Shown: one piece after another, positions 1 through 7,457 of the stretch | Layout of the letters: each line of letters begins with the position of its first letter | Position numbering within the stretch: position 1 is the first letter of the stretch | The notes under the pieces: model-generated | Databases searched by the model: none | The model's input: the letters and a program-made list of their open reading frames with translations, nothing else | Told to the model about the DNA's origin: nothing | From: Fibrella arboris | GTDB taxonomy: Bacteria > Bacteroidota > Bacteroidia > Cytophagales > Spirosomataceae | DNA length: 64,000 bases | Direction: 5' to 3' | Assembly: GCF_041321095.1 (NCBI RefSeq) | Contig: NZ_JBGGWE010000006.1 | Coordinates: 186,001 to 250,000, forward strand | Translations under genes and position numbers: made by a program

Positions 1-156
1 AACGGCCTCGGCTGGCCCAACCGCTTCCATAAAACGTTGTAGCGCCAGCGAATCAGCCGTTTGAACCCGCGTTGAATCGGCTTGTTGTGCATGCAACGTA
101 CCTGCTAGTAGCAGCAGAAGACTACAGCGGCAAACGCGGGCTTTCATACCGATCAT
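1..156 (-). CDS. secreted protein, N-terminal part only
   Basis: An open frame runs off the left edge of the window; only the first 52 codons are present. The ATG at 156 overlaps the stop codon of the M28 peptidase in an ATGA arrangement, so the two are probably translationally coupled in one minus-strand operon. A second in-frame ATG at 147 is also possible. The start encodes a short basic segment (KARVCRC), five leucines and a likely signal peptidase site after LHA, followed by a Gln/Asp/Ser-rich mature start. It is therefore probably exported. The family cannot be recognised from so little sequence. Confidence 0.6.
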   Translation of the reverse strand, partial: MIGMKARVCRCSLLLLLAGTLHAQQADSTRVQTADSLALQRFMEAVGPAEAV

Positions 157-1172
157 GGCTGCTCGTTATATGCCGCCTGAACCAGCGTTTGCCCAACGGC
201 TTTCAACGTGTTTGGATCAATGTTCCGCATATCGTCTTCGGCCGTGTGCCAATCATGGAAGAAGCCGCCACTCAGTGCATTTAGGTGAATGATATCGACC
301 ATTGGAATTTTGGCAATGGTATTTGGAGCCAGGTGATCATCGGTGATCGAACCACCCGTTTTATCCACAAAATATTGGCTATACCCTAATTGGCTGGCGG
401 TGTTCCAGAGGGTTTGGGTTACGCTTGGAGCAAACTGCATGGAGTAGCCTTCCTTTAAAAACGTAGCGCCTTTGGCCCCGACCATATCGAGTAGCACACC
501 ATAAAAGGCCGTATAACCCGGTTTATGCGGGTTTTTAGCCCAGTAGCGCGAGCCAAGGCAGAAGCCAACATAATCAATATCGGGGTGGCCTGCCTCTTTA
601 TCACCCACGGCCTTTTCGCCATTGCCCCAGTCTTCGGCGTCGAAAAAGACGAGATCGACACCTACCGTTGGCTTGTCTTTGGCCTGCTGAATAACACGCG
701 CCATTTCAAGCAACACGGCTACGCCACTGGCCCCGTCATTAGCCGCAGGCACTGGTTTTTTATGATTTACCTCCAGACTGTCCTGATCCGAAAAACGGCG
801 CGAATCCCAGTGCGACGAGAACATCAATCGCTTTTCAGCCTTCGGGTTAATCACGCCGATGATGTTACGGCCATTGACCAGGATACCGTCCCAGCCTTTC
901 ACCGTAAACGGCTGTTCGATCACCTCAACGCCATATGATTTCAGGGTTGCCACAATGTAGTCGCCGCCGCGGACATGAGCAGGCGTATTGGGTACACGAG
1001 GCCCAAAGGCAATCTGCTTTTCAATAAACGAATAGGCTGAATCGCCGGAAAACGTTGGTGCCGAGACCATTTTTGTTTCAGTCTGCGTTGTTTCCGATGA
1101 ACCACTTTTTTTATCGTCGCAGGCTACAAGAACAAGCGCACAAGCCAAAACGGCCAGAAAGGTTGTTTTCAT
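153..1172 (-). CDS. M28-family zinc peptidase / glutaminyl cyclotransferase-like lipoprotein
   Basis: A 339-residue exported protein with a lipobox ending in Cys18 (LVAC), so probably anchored in an envelope membrane. The M28 zinc-ligand pattern is visible: SSHWDSR, then PAANDGASG, then FFDAEDWG, and an SITDDH segment near the C-terminus. The same fold includes bacterial aminopeptidases and glutaminyl-peptide cyclotransferases. The pattern HWD...AANDGASG...DAEDWG and the length are closest to the cyclotransferase-like branch of Bacteroidetes, but sequence alone does not separate the two activities. It overlaps the next gene by four bases. A TACTTTTG box lies about 48 bp upstream. Confidence 0.85.
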   Translation of the reverse strand: MKTTFLAVLACALVLVACDDKKSGSSETTQTETKMVSAPTFSGDSAYSFIEKQIAFGPRVPNTPAHVRGGDYIVATLKSYGVEVIEQPFTVKGWDGILVNGRNIIGVINPKAEKRLMFSSHWDSRRFSDQDSLEVNHKKPVPAANDGASGVAVLLEMARVIQQAKDKPTVGVDLVFFDAEDWGNGEKAVGDKEAGHPDIDYVGFCLGSRYWAKNPHKPGYTAFYGVLLDMVGAKGATFLKEGYSMQFAPSVTQTLWNTASQLGYSQYFVDKTGGSITDDHLAPNTIAKIPMVDIIHLNALSGGFFHDWHTAEDDMRNIDPNTLKAVGQTLVQAAYNEQP

Positions 1173-1219
1173 GAGTAAAATTTGTCAAACAAACAGAATC
1201 GGTTTGTTATCAGAACGCC

Positions 1220-1227
1220 CAAAAGTA
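1220..1227 (-). promoter_or_regulatory. candidate -7 promoter element of the M28 peptidase gene
   Basis: On the minus strand TACTTTTG matches the Bacteroidetes -7 consensus TAnnTTTG and lies 48 bp upstream of the start codon. No convincing TTTG -33 box is visible at the usual spacing, so this is a weak call. Confidence 0.35.
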
Positions 1228-1295
1228 CGCCATCTGTGTGGTTCAACGATCGTGAATTGACGATCGCGTACAAAACAGGCCGTTAGGAAAGACAA

Positions 1296-2486
1296 CTAGC
1301 CGATGGCACGCTTGTTCACCAGCCCCCAAACACCTAGTACTGGCCCCGGCAGCAGCAACCAAAATGCCCAGACCGACCCGCCCGAATTAGCCAGCAACCA
1401 GGCCAGCGCCTGAATGGACATGATGGTGATGGTGAAGCCAAGGCAAGTAACAAGCGTCAGTAAACTACCCCGCATGTTGTCAGGTACGTTGGTCGATATG
1501 ATGGTCGTAAGTTGCGGCGAATCACCGGCGATGGTGATGCCATAGAGGGTCAGGAAAGCTAGAAATAAAGCCGGTGGCGCATGTACTATCAGCGGTATCA
1601 GCGCAGTGCAACAGCCTGAAATCAGCAAATTGACGGTTGCCACCCGTCGGCTACCAACGCGAAGGGCGATCAGACCACCCGCCGCACAGCCAATAAAGCC
1701 CGCCGCAATGCCCCAGAATGCCCAAACGGATCTATTGACTGGATGATCAGGGTGGTGCTGGCTGTAGATGAGGAGGAGGGTAGGCAGAAAGGCCCAAAGC
1801 GCGTAGAGTTCCCACATGTGGCCGAAATAGCCTGTAACGCCTGCCCGTAATGGTCCAGGCCGAAACAACATCGGAAAAACCGACAGGCTGAACGTACCTG
1901 GCCGACGTACTACTGGCGTTGCTGGCATAACCCAGGACAGTAACAGCCCACCCGCTACTGCCAGCATACTCACGGTGAGTAACACGCCTTCATACGGCCA
2001 TGATTGGCCCACGCCGCGTATCAGGTGTGGCAGGGCGGTGCCCAGTACCAGCGCACCAACCAGAAAACCCATGGCCCGGCCAAGAACCGGCCGAAACCAA
2101 TCGGCCGCGATCTTCATACCAACTGGATAAACGCCTGCCAAAAAGAACCCAGTTCCGAATCGGCTTAGCAACACCCAGCCCGACCGGAGCGGCAGCACCA
2201 GAATAAGCAGGTTGAAAATCGCCGCCGCGATGACCGACACCAGGAAAACACGGGTAGCCGGGTACGTATCGGGAATACGGTACAGGGTGTAGACCAACGT
2301 ACCGGCAATGAATCCCAGTTGCACGGCCGACGTGATCCAGCCGCTCAGTGCCGTAGTGCCAAGCAGCGGTTGCAGGTTAGGGAGAACAACATTCCCGGCA
2401 AACCAGAGCGACGTGCCGGCAAATTGCGCCAGCACAATAACCAATAAATGGGCGTTGCCTGGCGGCTCAGTGCGTACTTGAGTCAA
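1296..2486 (-). CDS. MFS transporter
   Basis: A 396-residue polytopic membrane protein with about twelve hydrophobic segments and the usual mid-protein break. It begins with LLVIVLAQFAGTSLWFAGN, typical of an MFS helix 1, and has a short basic loop after helix 2 (YRIPDTYPATRVF). It belongs to the major facilitator superfamily; the substrate is not apparent. It ends 123 bp upstream of the M28 peptidase gene start on the same strand and lies downstream of the duplicated cysS end, so it may be read by transcription from cysS or vapBC. A nitrate/cyanate-like or drug-efflux subfamily is possible but not supported. Confidence 0.8.
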   Translation of the reverse strand: MTQVRTEPPGNAHLLVIVLAQFAGTSLWFAGNVVLPNLQPLLGTTALSGWITSAVQLGFIAGTLVYTLYRIPDTYPATRVFLVSVIAAAIFNLLILVLPLRSGWVLLSRFGTGFFLAGVYPVGMKIAADWFRPVLGRAMGFLVGALVLGTALPHLIRGVGQSWPYEGVLLTVSMLAVAGGLLLSWVMPATPVVRRPGTFSLSVFPMLFRPGPLRAGVTGYFGHMWELYALWAFLPTLLLIYSQHHPDHPVNRSVWAFWGIAAGFIGCAAGGLIALRVGSRRVATVNLLISGCCTALIPLIVHAPPALFLAFLTLYGITIAGDSPQLTTIISTNVPDNMRGSLLTLVTCLGFTITIMSIQALAWLLANSGGSVWAFWLLLPGPVLGVWGLVNKRAIG

Positions 2487-2588
2487 GGGTTAGGCGGATC
2501 AAGGCAATAGATAAACGCTGTGAGCTTCGCGCCTTTCGACCAGGCGTCAGCAAGACACGTCAGCGTCAAGGTTTACGGATCTAATCAA

Positions 2589-2665
2589 CTACTCCTCATA
2601 AGCCCGGTCGATGCGGTGTTTCATGTCGCGGATGACCAGGCCCTACGCTTTAAAGTAGGTACGTA
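2589..2665 (-). pseudogene. displaced remnant of the cysS 3' end
   Basis: Bases 2590-2665 match 3275-3350, the last codons of cysS, at 72 of 76 positions. Read in the cysS frame, the copy has an in-frame TAG where cysS has CAG, and ends with DRAYEE and a TAG stop instead of DWAYEE and TAA. It is therefore a decayed duplicate of the cysS C-terminus. It abuts the vapC stop codon, so the toxin-antitoxin module lies between two copies of the cysS end. Confidence 0.85.
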
Positions 2666-2670
2666 TCCGG

Positions 2671-3048
2671 TTAGAGCGTATGTGGATCAACGCATTTGAG
2701 CTTCTTAATATTCTGAAAGTCACGTATGTTATGGCTCCCAATTGTAGCCTTCTGTAGTAAAGCTGTAGCTGCAATGATAGCGTCGGGCAGCTTTATCTTG
2801 TGCTTCTTCCGCAGGGCAATAGTCTGTTCCACCACCTCATCTGTCAGACCTATTACCAATGACTCATTGACGAAATCAATAATTGGCTGCCCAATACCAG
2901 CAAACCCGAGTAGTTCAATCTTCGTCACAACAGAGATACAAGGTTCACTATCAAGAATTTCGCTTAAGAACGCCTTACCCGAAGCAGGTAATTTATTCTC
3001 CGAAAAATCAATAATTGCATTTGTATCAATCAGAAATTTCTTTCCCAT
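2671..3048 (-). CDS. vapC: PIN-domain ribonuclease toxin, VapC type
   Basis: A 125-residue PIN-domain protein. The four acidic metal-binding residues are visible: Asp8 in LIDTN, Glu45 in VTKIELLG, Asp89 in KLPDAIIA and Asp110 in HNIRDF. VapC toxins are Mg-dependent endoribonucleases that usually cut initiator tRNA or rRNA; the target here is unknown. The gene overlaps the upstream antitoxin by 19 bases, the classical coupled arrangement. Base composition is more AT-rich than cysS or the MFS gene. The module sits between two copies of the cysS 3' end, indicating insertion. The nuclease residues are intact, so it is probably functional. Confidence 0.88.
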   Translation of the reverse strand: MGKKFLIDTNAIIDFSENKLPASGKAFLSEILDSEPCISVVTKIELLGFAGIGQPIIDFVNESLVIGLTDEVVEQTIALRKKHKIKLPDAIIAATALLQKATIGSHNIRDFQNIKKLKCVDPHTL

Positions 3049-3245
3049 TCGTCTCGGCTTTGTTTCAGTTCTTCCCGCATCCGATTGGCCTGCTCACTCG
3101 TAATACTGCCAGCCAAGCGATCCGAAAGCCTCTGTTCTTTTTTGGGCACCAACTCTCTGACAACTTCAATAAGTCGCAATGCTTCCAACTCCTCAATTAA
3201 TTTAAAAGCGTGCGGGTTATGTACTCTGATCGTTAGCGTCTGCAT
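3030..3245 (-). CDS. antitoxin partner of the PIN toxin
   Basis: A 71-residue charged, largely helical protein encoded directly upstream of vapC and overlapping it by 19 bases. It starts with a short beta-like strand (TLTIRVHN) and continues with amphipathic helix ending in a Glu/Arg-rich tail (REELKQSRDEW). This fits small VapB-like antitoxins, with an N-terminal DNA-binding or dimerising part and a C-terminal toxin-wrapping part. I do not recognise a named family such as AbrB or RHH with certainty. The role is inferred mainly from gene order and overlap. Confidence 0.7.
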   Translation of the reverse strand: MQTLTIRVHNPHAFKLIEELEALRLIEVVRELVPKKEQRLSDRLAGSITSEQANRMREELKQSRDEWERNF

Positions 3246-3273
3246 AAGCTGATTCTTTTAGCAAGCTATTCTG

Positions 3274-4764
3274 TTACTCCTCATAAGCCCAGTCGATGCG
3301 GTGTTTCATGTCGCGGATGACCAGGCCCTGCGATTTGAAGTAGGTACGTACCTGATCTACTTTGTCGTACAACCGCTGGGTTTTGTATTCGCGGTACAGG
3401 TCCAGCATACCGCCAACCATCGCCGACTGGTCGCGTGTGATTTCTTCCTGCAATCCCAGTACCTCTTCGAAAAATTGAAGGAACGTCGTTTTCAACTGAG
3501 TAAATGCTTCTTCTCCCAGTTGACCCATCGACACCTGACGGGTATCGAGCTGGTTTACTTTTTTCAGCAGGCTGAACAGGTGACCAATCGTAACGGCCGT
3601 ATTCAGGTCGTCGTTCATGGCGTCGAACAGGGCCTGTTTGTAGTTGGCAATTTCGTCGCCCTGTTTCGGATCGACTTCCACGCCTTCGTCGGCCAGGTAC
3701 GTCATTGATTTGATGAGCCGATAGCCGTTCACGAGTCGTTTGTAGCCTTTCTGGGCCGCTTTCAGCGCGTCGTTCGAGAAGTCGAGCGTACTGCGGTAGT
3801 GCGATTGCAGCATGAAGAACCGAACCGTCATGGGTGAATAGGCCTGATCGAGCAGCGGGTGGTCACCGGCGAACAACTGTGATGGCAGGAACGAGTTACC
3901 CAGCGATTTGCTCATCTTCTGCCCGTTGACCGTCAGCATGTTCGAGTGCATCCAGTACCGAACCGGAGCGCGATCGTTGAGGCCGTTCCCCTGGGCAATT
4001 TCGCATTCGTGGTGCGGAAACTTCAGGTCCATACCGCCGCCATGAATATCGAATTGAGAGCCTAAATATTTGGTACTCATGCAGGTACACTCAAGGTGCC
4101 AGCCCGGAAAACCATCGCCCCAGGGCGACGGCCAGCGCATGAGGTGTTCGGGTGAAGCGTTTTTCCAGAGCGCAAAATCCAGTGGATTCCGTTTCTCGCT
4201 CTGTCCGTCCAGCTCGCGGGTTTCATTGAGCAGGTCGTCCAGAATCCGGCCCGACAGTTTGCCATAGTCGCCACCGTTTTTGTTATACTGCTCAATATCA
4301 AAATACACCGACCCGTTCGATTCATAAGCTAACCCCTTATCGATCAGCAACTTCACCGCTTCGATCTGCTCGATCATGTGGCCCGTTGCCGTTGGCTCGA
4401 TGCTCGGCGGACGCATGTTGAAGGTCAACAGCACGTCGTGAAAATCGTTGGTGTAACGCTGCACGATCTCCATCGGCTCAATCTGTTCGAGTTTCGCCAT
4501 CCGGCCAATCTTGTCTTCGCCCTCGTCGCCATCGCCCACCAGGTGCCCCACGTCGGTGATGTTCCGAACGTACCTGACTTTGTAACCAATGAATGTCAGG
4601 TAGCGAAATAGGCTGTCGAAGGTCAGGAAGGTGCGGAGGTTGCCGAGGTGAACGTAGTTATAAACCGTTGGGCCGCAGACGTAGAGTCCCACGTTGGGGG
4701 CGCTGATGGGGTCGAACGGTTCTTTCTGACGGGAAAGTGTATTGTAGAGCGAGAGCGGTTGCAT
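3274..4764 (-). CDS. cysS: cysteine--tRNA ligase
   Basis: Class I aminoacyl-tRNA synthetase that charges tRNA-Cys in the cytoplasm. The zinc-site/active-site start LYVCGPTVYN, the HIGH-type motif HLGN (about residues 39-42) and the KMSKS loop in NGQKMSKSLGN are all present, as is the CTCMS zinc-ligand segment. The length of 496 residues is normal. I chose the ATG at 4764 (MQPLSLYNTL) because an upstream extension would run through the intergenic repeat. A TATTTTTG box lies only four bases before this ATG, suggesting a leaderless or nearly leaderless mRNA. The last 76 bases are duplicated beyond the VapBC module. Confidence 0.97.
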   Translation of the reverse strand: MQPLSLYNTLSRQKEPFDPISAPNVGLYVCGPTVYNYVHLGNLRTFLTFDSLFRYLTFIGYKVRYVRNITDVGHLVGDGDEGEDKIGRMAKLEQIEPMEIVQRYTNDFHDVLLTFNMRPPSIEPTATGHMIEQIEAVKLLIDKGLAYESNGSVYFDIEQYNKNGGDYGKLSGRILDDLLNETRELDGQSEKRNPLDFALWKNASPEHLMRWPSPWGDGFPGWHLECTCMSTKYLGSQFDIHGGGMDLKFPHHECEIAQGNGLNDRAPVRYWMHSNMLTVNGQKMSKSLGNSFLPSQLFAGDHPLLDQAYSPMTVRFFMLQSHYRSTLDFSNDALKAAQKGYKRLVNGYRLIKSMTYLADEGVEVDPKQGDEIANYKQALFDAMNDDLNTAVTIGHLFSLLKKVNQLDTRQVSMGQLGEEAFTQLKTTFLQFFEEVLGLQEEITRDQSAMVGGMLDLYREYKTQRLYDKVDQVRTYFKSQGLVIRDMKHRIDWAYEE

Positions 4765-4768
4765 GACA

Positions 4769-4776
4769 CAAAAATA
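4769..4776 (-). promoter_or_regulatory. -7 box four bases before the cysS start
   Basis: TATTTTTG on the minus strand fits TAnnTTTG. With only four bases to the ATG, transcription would begin near the start codon. No clear -33 TTTG box is visible. Confidence 0.4.
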
Positions 4777-4858
4777 GTTTACCGTTTGCAGTTTACCGTT
4801 TTCTGTTGCTCCGCTTACTGGAACGAACACCAATCTTGCAACAGTAAAAATTCATCTC

Positions 4859-5013
4859 CGTTGTCGCTTGCCTATGGCGAGTGACCACTATCGATAGGGC
4901 CTCTGGCCCGCTGGTTCACTTTCGTATGGCCAGCTAAGAGGACCTAGTTTAAAGCCATGAACGGGCCAGAGGCCCTCTAGTTAGGGGTCACTCGCCACAG
5001 GCAAGCGACAACG
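4859..5013 (+). repeat. 155-bp palindromic element, copy 1
   Basis: Arms of about 52 bases (4859-4910 and 4962-5013) are near-perfect inverted repeats containing the GC-rich block GGGCCTCTGGCCC. They enclose an asymmetric core of about 51 bases that can be oriented. Copy 2 lies at 5101-5255. No open reading frame or transposase is inside, so it is a non-autonomous MITE- or REP-like element. Confidence 0.85.
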
Positions 5014-5100
5014 AGGTTGTCTATGAGCGGAGCAACAGAAAACGGTAAACAGCAAACAGTAAACTGGCGAGTGACCCCATAGAGGACGGAAGACTAACTC

Positions 5101-5255
5101 CGTTGTCGCTTGCCTATGGCGAGTGACCACTATCGATAGGGCCTCTGGCCCGTTCATAGCTTTAAACTAGGTCTTCTTAGCTGGCCATACGAAAGTGAAC
5201 CAGCGGGCCAGAGGCCCTGTCGATAGGGGTCACTCGTCACAGGCAAGCGACAACG
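5101..5255 (-). repeat. 155-bp palindromic element, copy 2, core inverted
   Basis: Same length and nearly the same arms as copy 1. The core (CTTTAAACTAGGTC...GGCCATACGAAAG) is the reverse complement of the copy 1 core with only a few differences. The two elements therefore stand in opposite orientation, 87 bp apart. A stray arm fragment (GGCGAGTGACCCCAT) lies between them at about 5065. Confidence 0.85.
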
Positions 5256-5310
5256 ATGAATTACTTGCCCCAGCAGCGCAACCGAAAACAGTAAACAGCA
5301 AACAGTAGAC

Positions 5311-5318
5311 TATTTTTG
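5311..5318 (+). promoter_or_regulatory. -7 box four bases before the GNAT start
   Basis: TATTTTTG fits TAnnTTTG and mirrors the cysS box exactly, again four bases from the ATG at 5323. The similarity may be due to the inverted repeat itself, so promoter function is uncertain. Confidence 0.4.
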
Positions 5319-5322
5319 TTTC

Positions 5323-6528
5323 ATGCAATTACTCGAAGTAGGCCAGAACGCCGCCCTCCGTACCGAATTTCTTCAACTGCCGGTTCGGCTGTACAAGAAT
5401 GATCCCTGCTGGATTCGTCCGCTCGACGATGATCTGGAAAGCGTGTTCGACCCCAGGCGCAACAAGTTGTTCGACGATGGCGAATGCACGCGCTGGGTCC
5501 TGAAAAATGAGGCGGGCGAGACCATCGGGCGAGTAGCGGCTTTCGTGAATCAGAAAACGCTGAAGGCCGAAAAAGACCAGCCGACGGGCGGAATGGGCTT
5601 TTTCGAGTGCATCGATGATCAGGCAGCGGCTTTCCTCCTGTTCGATACCTGTCGGGAATGGCTGGCGGCTCGAGGCATGGAAGCCATGGACGGGCCCATC
5701 AATTTTGGTGACCGCGACCGGTGGTGGGGCCTGTTGGTCGAAGGCTACGACAAAGAGCCCAACTACGGTATGCCCTACACCAAACCGTATTACGTACCGT
5801 TTTTCGAGGCGTACGGGTTCAACGATTATTTCCAGCAACACACCTTCTACCTGCCCATTGCCTACGATGAGCTGATTGCGAACGGCATGCAGCAGAAAGT
5901 GTTCGACCGGGCCAAAGCAATTCTTGACGACCCGGCCTACACGTTCGAGCATATTCAGAAGAACAAACTCCCCCAATATGCCGCTGATTTCGCCGAAATC
6001 TACACCAAAGCCTGGGCCAAAATTCTGGGTACGCCCGATATGACACCCGAGAAGGCGCTGGTGCTGATGCAGAAGATGAAGCCGGTAATGGAAGAAAACC
6101 TGGTCTGGTTCGGCTATCACGGCAGCGGCCCATCGCGGCAACCCGTAGCGTTCTTTATCATGCTACCCGAGCTGAACCAGTACTTCAAGCACGTAAACGG
6201 CAAGATGGACCTGCGTGGCAAGCTGACCTTCCTGTACCACAAACTGGTCAAACCGACCAATAAAGCCTTCGGCGTTATTTTCGGCGTTGTGCCTGATTTT
6301 CAGGGGAAAGGCATCGAATCGGCCATTGCCATTGCCTACCCAACGCGCGAGGCCTGGGGCGGCAAGAAGCACCAGTTCAGCCAGTTAGAACTGAACTGGA
6401 TCGGCGATTTCAACGTCCGAATGATCCGTTTCTCGAAGATGCTCGGCGGCAAAGTCGTCAAACGCCACATCACCTACCGCTTCCTCTTCGACCGCGAGAA
6501 GGAGTTCAAACGGCATAAAGTGATCTAG
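5323..6528 (+). CDS. GNAT-like N-acetyltransferase-fold protein, about 400 residues
   Basis: A 401-residue soluble protein without signal peptide or membrane segments. It starts with YKNDPCWIRPLDDDLESVFDP, a signature I associate with long Bacteroidetes proteins annotated as GNAT-family acetyltransferases. The C-terminal half has VVPDFQGKGIESAIA, resembling the acetyl-CoA-binding loop Q/RxxGxG/A of GNAT enzymes, followed by LNWIGDFNVRMIRFSKMLGG. The substrate is unknown. It is divergent from cysS across the nested repeat and ends 123 bp from the convergent HigBA module. Family assignment is moderate; cellular role unknown. Confidence 0.7.
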   Translation: MQLLEVGQNAALRTEFLQLPVRLYKNDPCWIRPLDDDLESVFDPRRNKLFDDGECTRWVLKNEAGETIGRVAAFVNQKTLKAEKDQPTGGMGFFECIDDQAAAFLLFDTCREWLAARGMEAMDGPINFGDRDRWWGLLVEGYDKEPNYGMPYTKPYYVPFFEAYGFNDYFQQHTFYLPIAYDELIANGMQQKVFDRAKAILDDPAYTFEHIQKNKLPQYAADFAEIYTKAWAKILGTPDMTPEKALVLMQKMKPVMEENLVWFGYHGSGPSRQPVAFFIMLPELNQYFKHVNGKMDLRGKLTFLYHKLVKPTNKAFGVIFGVVPDFQGKGIESAIAIAYPTREAWGGKKHQFSQLELNWIGDFNVRMIRFSKMLGGKVVKRHITYRFLFDREKEFKRHKVI

Positions 6529-6585
6529 AGAGCAGTTGGTGAAGGAGATTCCAGGTACGTCGATTTAGTTTCTTATCTGGTCGTT

Positions 6586-6634
6586 TTTTGTCATCCCGCA
6601 GCGGCGGAACGATCCTGTCGTCGGGATGACAAAA
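6586..6634. terminator. hairpin between convergent genes, TCATCCCG type
   Basis: Perfect 13-bp arms TTTTGTCATCCCG / CGGGATGACAAAA (6586-6598, 6622-6634) with a 23-base loop. The T-run on one side and A-run on the other would serve as an intrinsic terminator in both directions, for the GNAT gene and for higBA. The same GTCATCCCG arm recurs at 62131-62222. Confidence 0.65.
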
Positions 6635-6651
6635 GTGCTGCTGTTACTGGC

Positions 6652-6957
6652 TCACAACTTTATAGAAAGCTGCAACTGGCCACCAAAGCCGATTTCAACG
6701 ATCCGCTGGAGCGTCGACAAGCGTACCTCCTTTATATTATTCTCGATTTTAGAGATGTAGGATTTTGTTGTACCCACACGATCAGCTAGCTCTTCCTGAG
6801 TTAAGCCTTTTTCAAGTCTAGCTTGATGTAAAAGTGCGCCAATCTTAAAGCTCTCATAACCAGCCTCTAATGCCTCCCGTTTCGCTGAGCCACGCTGACC
6901 GTATTGTTTATCTTTCAATTGGTCGAGTGTTGTCACGTTATTTTTGTTCGTTTTCAT
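6652..6957 (-). CDS. higA: XRE-family antitoxin, HigA type
   Basis: A 101-residue protein with a helix-turn-helix of the XRE/Cro type in its second half (LHQARLEKGLTQEELADRVG followed by TKSYISKIENN), the canonical pattern with recognition helix SYISKIE. It lies downstream of, and overlaps by 20 bases, a RelE/HigB-like toxin. I chose the ATG at 6957 (MKTNKNNV); an extension upstream would lie inside the toxin gene. HigA-type antitoxins bind the toxin and repress their own promoter. Toxin-before-antitoxin order is characteristic of HigBA. Confidence 0.88.
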   Translation of the reverse strand: MKTNKNNVTTLDQLKDKQYGQRGSAKREALEAGYESFKIGALLHQARLEKGLTQEELADRVGTTKSYISKIENNIKEVRLSTLQRIVEIGFGGQLQLSIKL

Positions 6958-7282
6958 AATCGTTTTTAATACTGAGCGCTTTATCAATTTCCTGTTTTGG
7001 CGTCTTTTGTGATTTCTTCTGAAACCCATTCGCCAGCACTACTAATTGACCCTGATCGAAAAAGCAGAAAATCCGAAAGATGTCGCTTCCCACCTGCACT
7101 CGAATCTCATAGAGGCCGTCCGTGTTCTCGATGTGCTTCAGGTACGTTTCGGGCACTCGTTGAAGCTCTTCAATCAGGCTAAGCGTCCAGATGATTTCAT
7201 CCTTCACTTTATCCCGTTGGGCTGTAAAGAACTCTTCGAAATAAGACTTGTAGAAGATGACAGTTCGATGCTTCTGACTCAC
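6938..7282 (-). CDS. higB: RelE-superfamily toxin, HigB/Gp49 type
   Basis: A 114-residue protein of the phage Gp49-like/HigB family. The hallmarks are a central LYEIRVQVGSDIFRIFCFF, matching the usual L-(W/Y)-E-(L/I)-R-...-R-(I/V)-(F/L) core, then LVVLANGFQKKSQKTPKQEI, the typical NGFxKKxxKTP segment with basic catalytic residues. Such toxins cleave mRNA on the ribosome. The start codon at 7282 is preceded by the palindrome TTTGGCCAAA at 7320-7329, a plausible operator for autoregulation. Composition is AT-rich compared with neighbours, consistent with transfer. Confidence 0.88.
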   Translation of the reverse strand: MSQKHRTVIFYKSYFEEFFTAQRDKVKDEIIWTLSLIEELQRVPETYLKHIENTDGLYEIRVQVGSDIFRIFCFFDQGQLVVLANGFQKKSQKTPKQEIDKALSIKNDYENEQK

Positions 7283-7401
7283 AAATAAAAAGCTGAAAAA
7301 GTTGCCCTAAAGTACAACATTTGGCCAAAAAACACCTTTATTCATTTTTTGGCGCGTAATGTATACCGGTTAAACCTCATCGATGCACGCGTAGCCTTCA
7401 C

Positions 7402-7430
7402 TTTACATACCCCGCTCACGCTTACCTTTG
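7402..7430 (+). promoter_or_regulatory. candidate promoter of the PfkB kinase gene
   Basis: TACCTTTG at 7423-7430 matches TAnnTTTG. A weak -33-like TTTA lies at 7402-7405, 17 bases upstream. The start codon follows 27 bases after the -7 box, a normal leader length for the phylum. Confidence 0.45.
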
Positions 7431-7457
7431 CTGGCATCAATTGACACTACAAACAGC

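Larger units (their letters stand above)
4759..5328. repeat. nested intergenic inverted repeat between cysS and a GNAT gene
   Basis: The whole divergent intergenic region is built as inverted repeats inside one another. The outermost arms, 4759-4789 and 5298-5328, match at 28 of 31 positions. They include the start codons and second codons (ATGCAA) of both genes and a TATTTTTG box four bases before each start. Inside lie arms 4791-4815/5026-5050 (25 bp, perfect) and two 155-bp palindromes listed separately. The arms consist of repeated words such as GTAAACAGCAAACAGT, a family that recurs near 35950, 49060 and 63250. Confidence 0.85.

Noticed and set aside
4859..5255. The twin palindromes as an insertion sequence
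   Set aside because: No transposase frame and no clear target-site duplication; listed as non-autonomous repeats instead.
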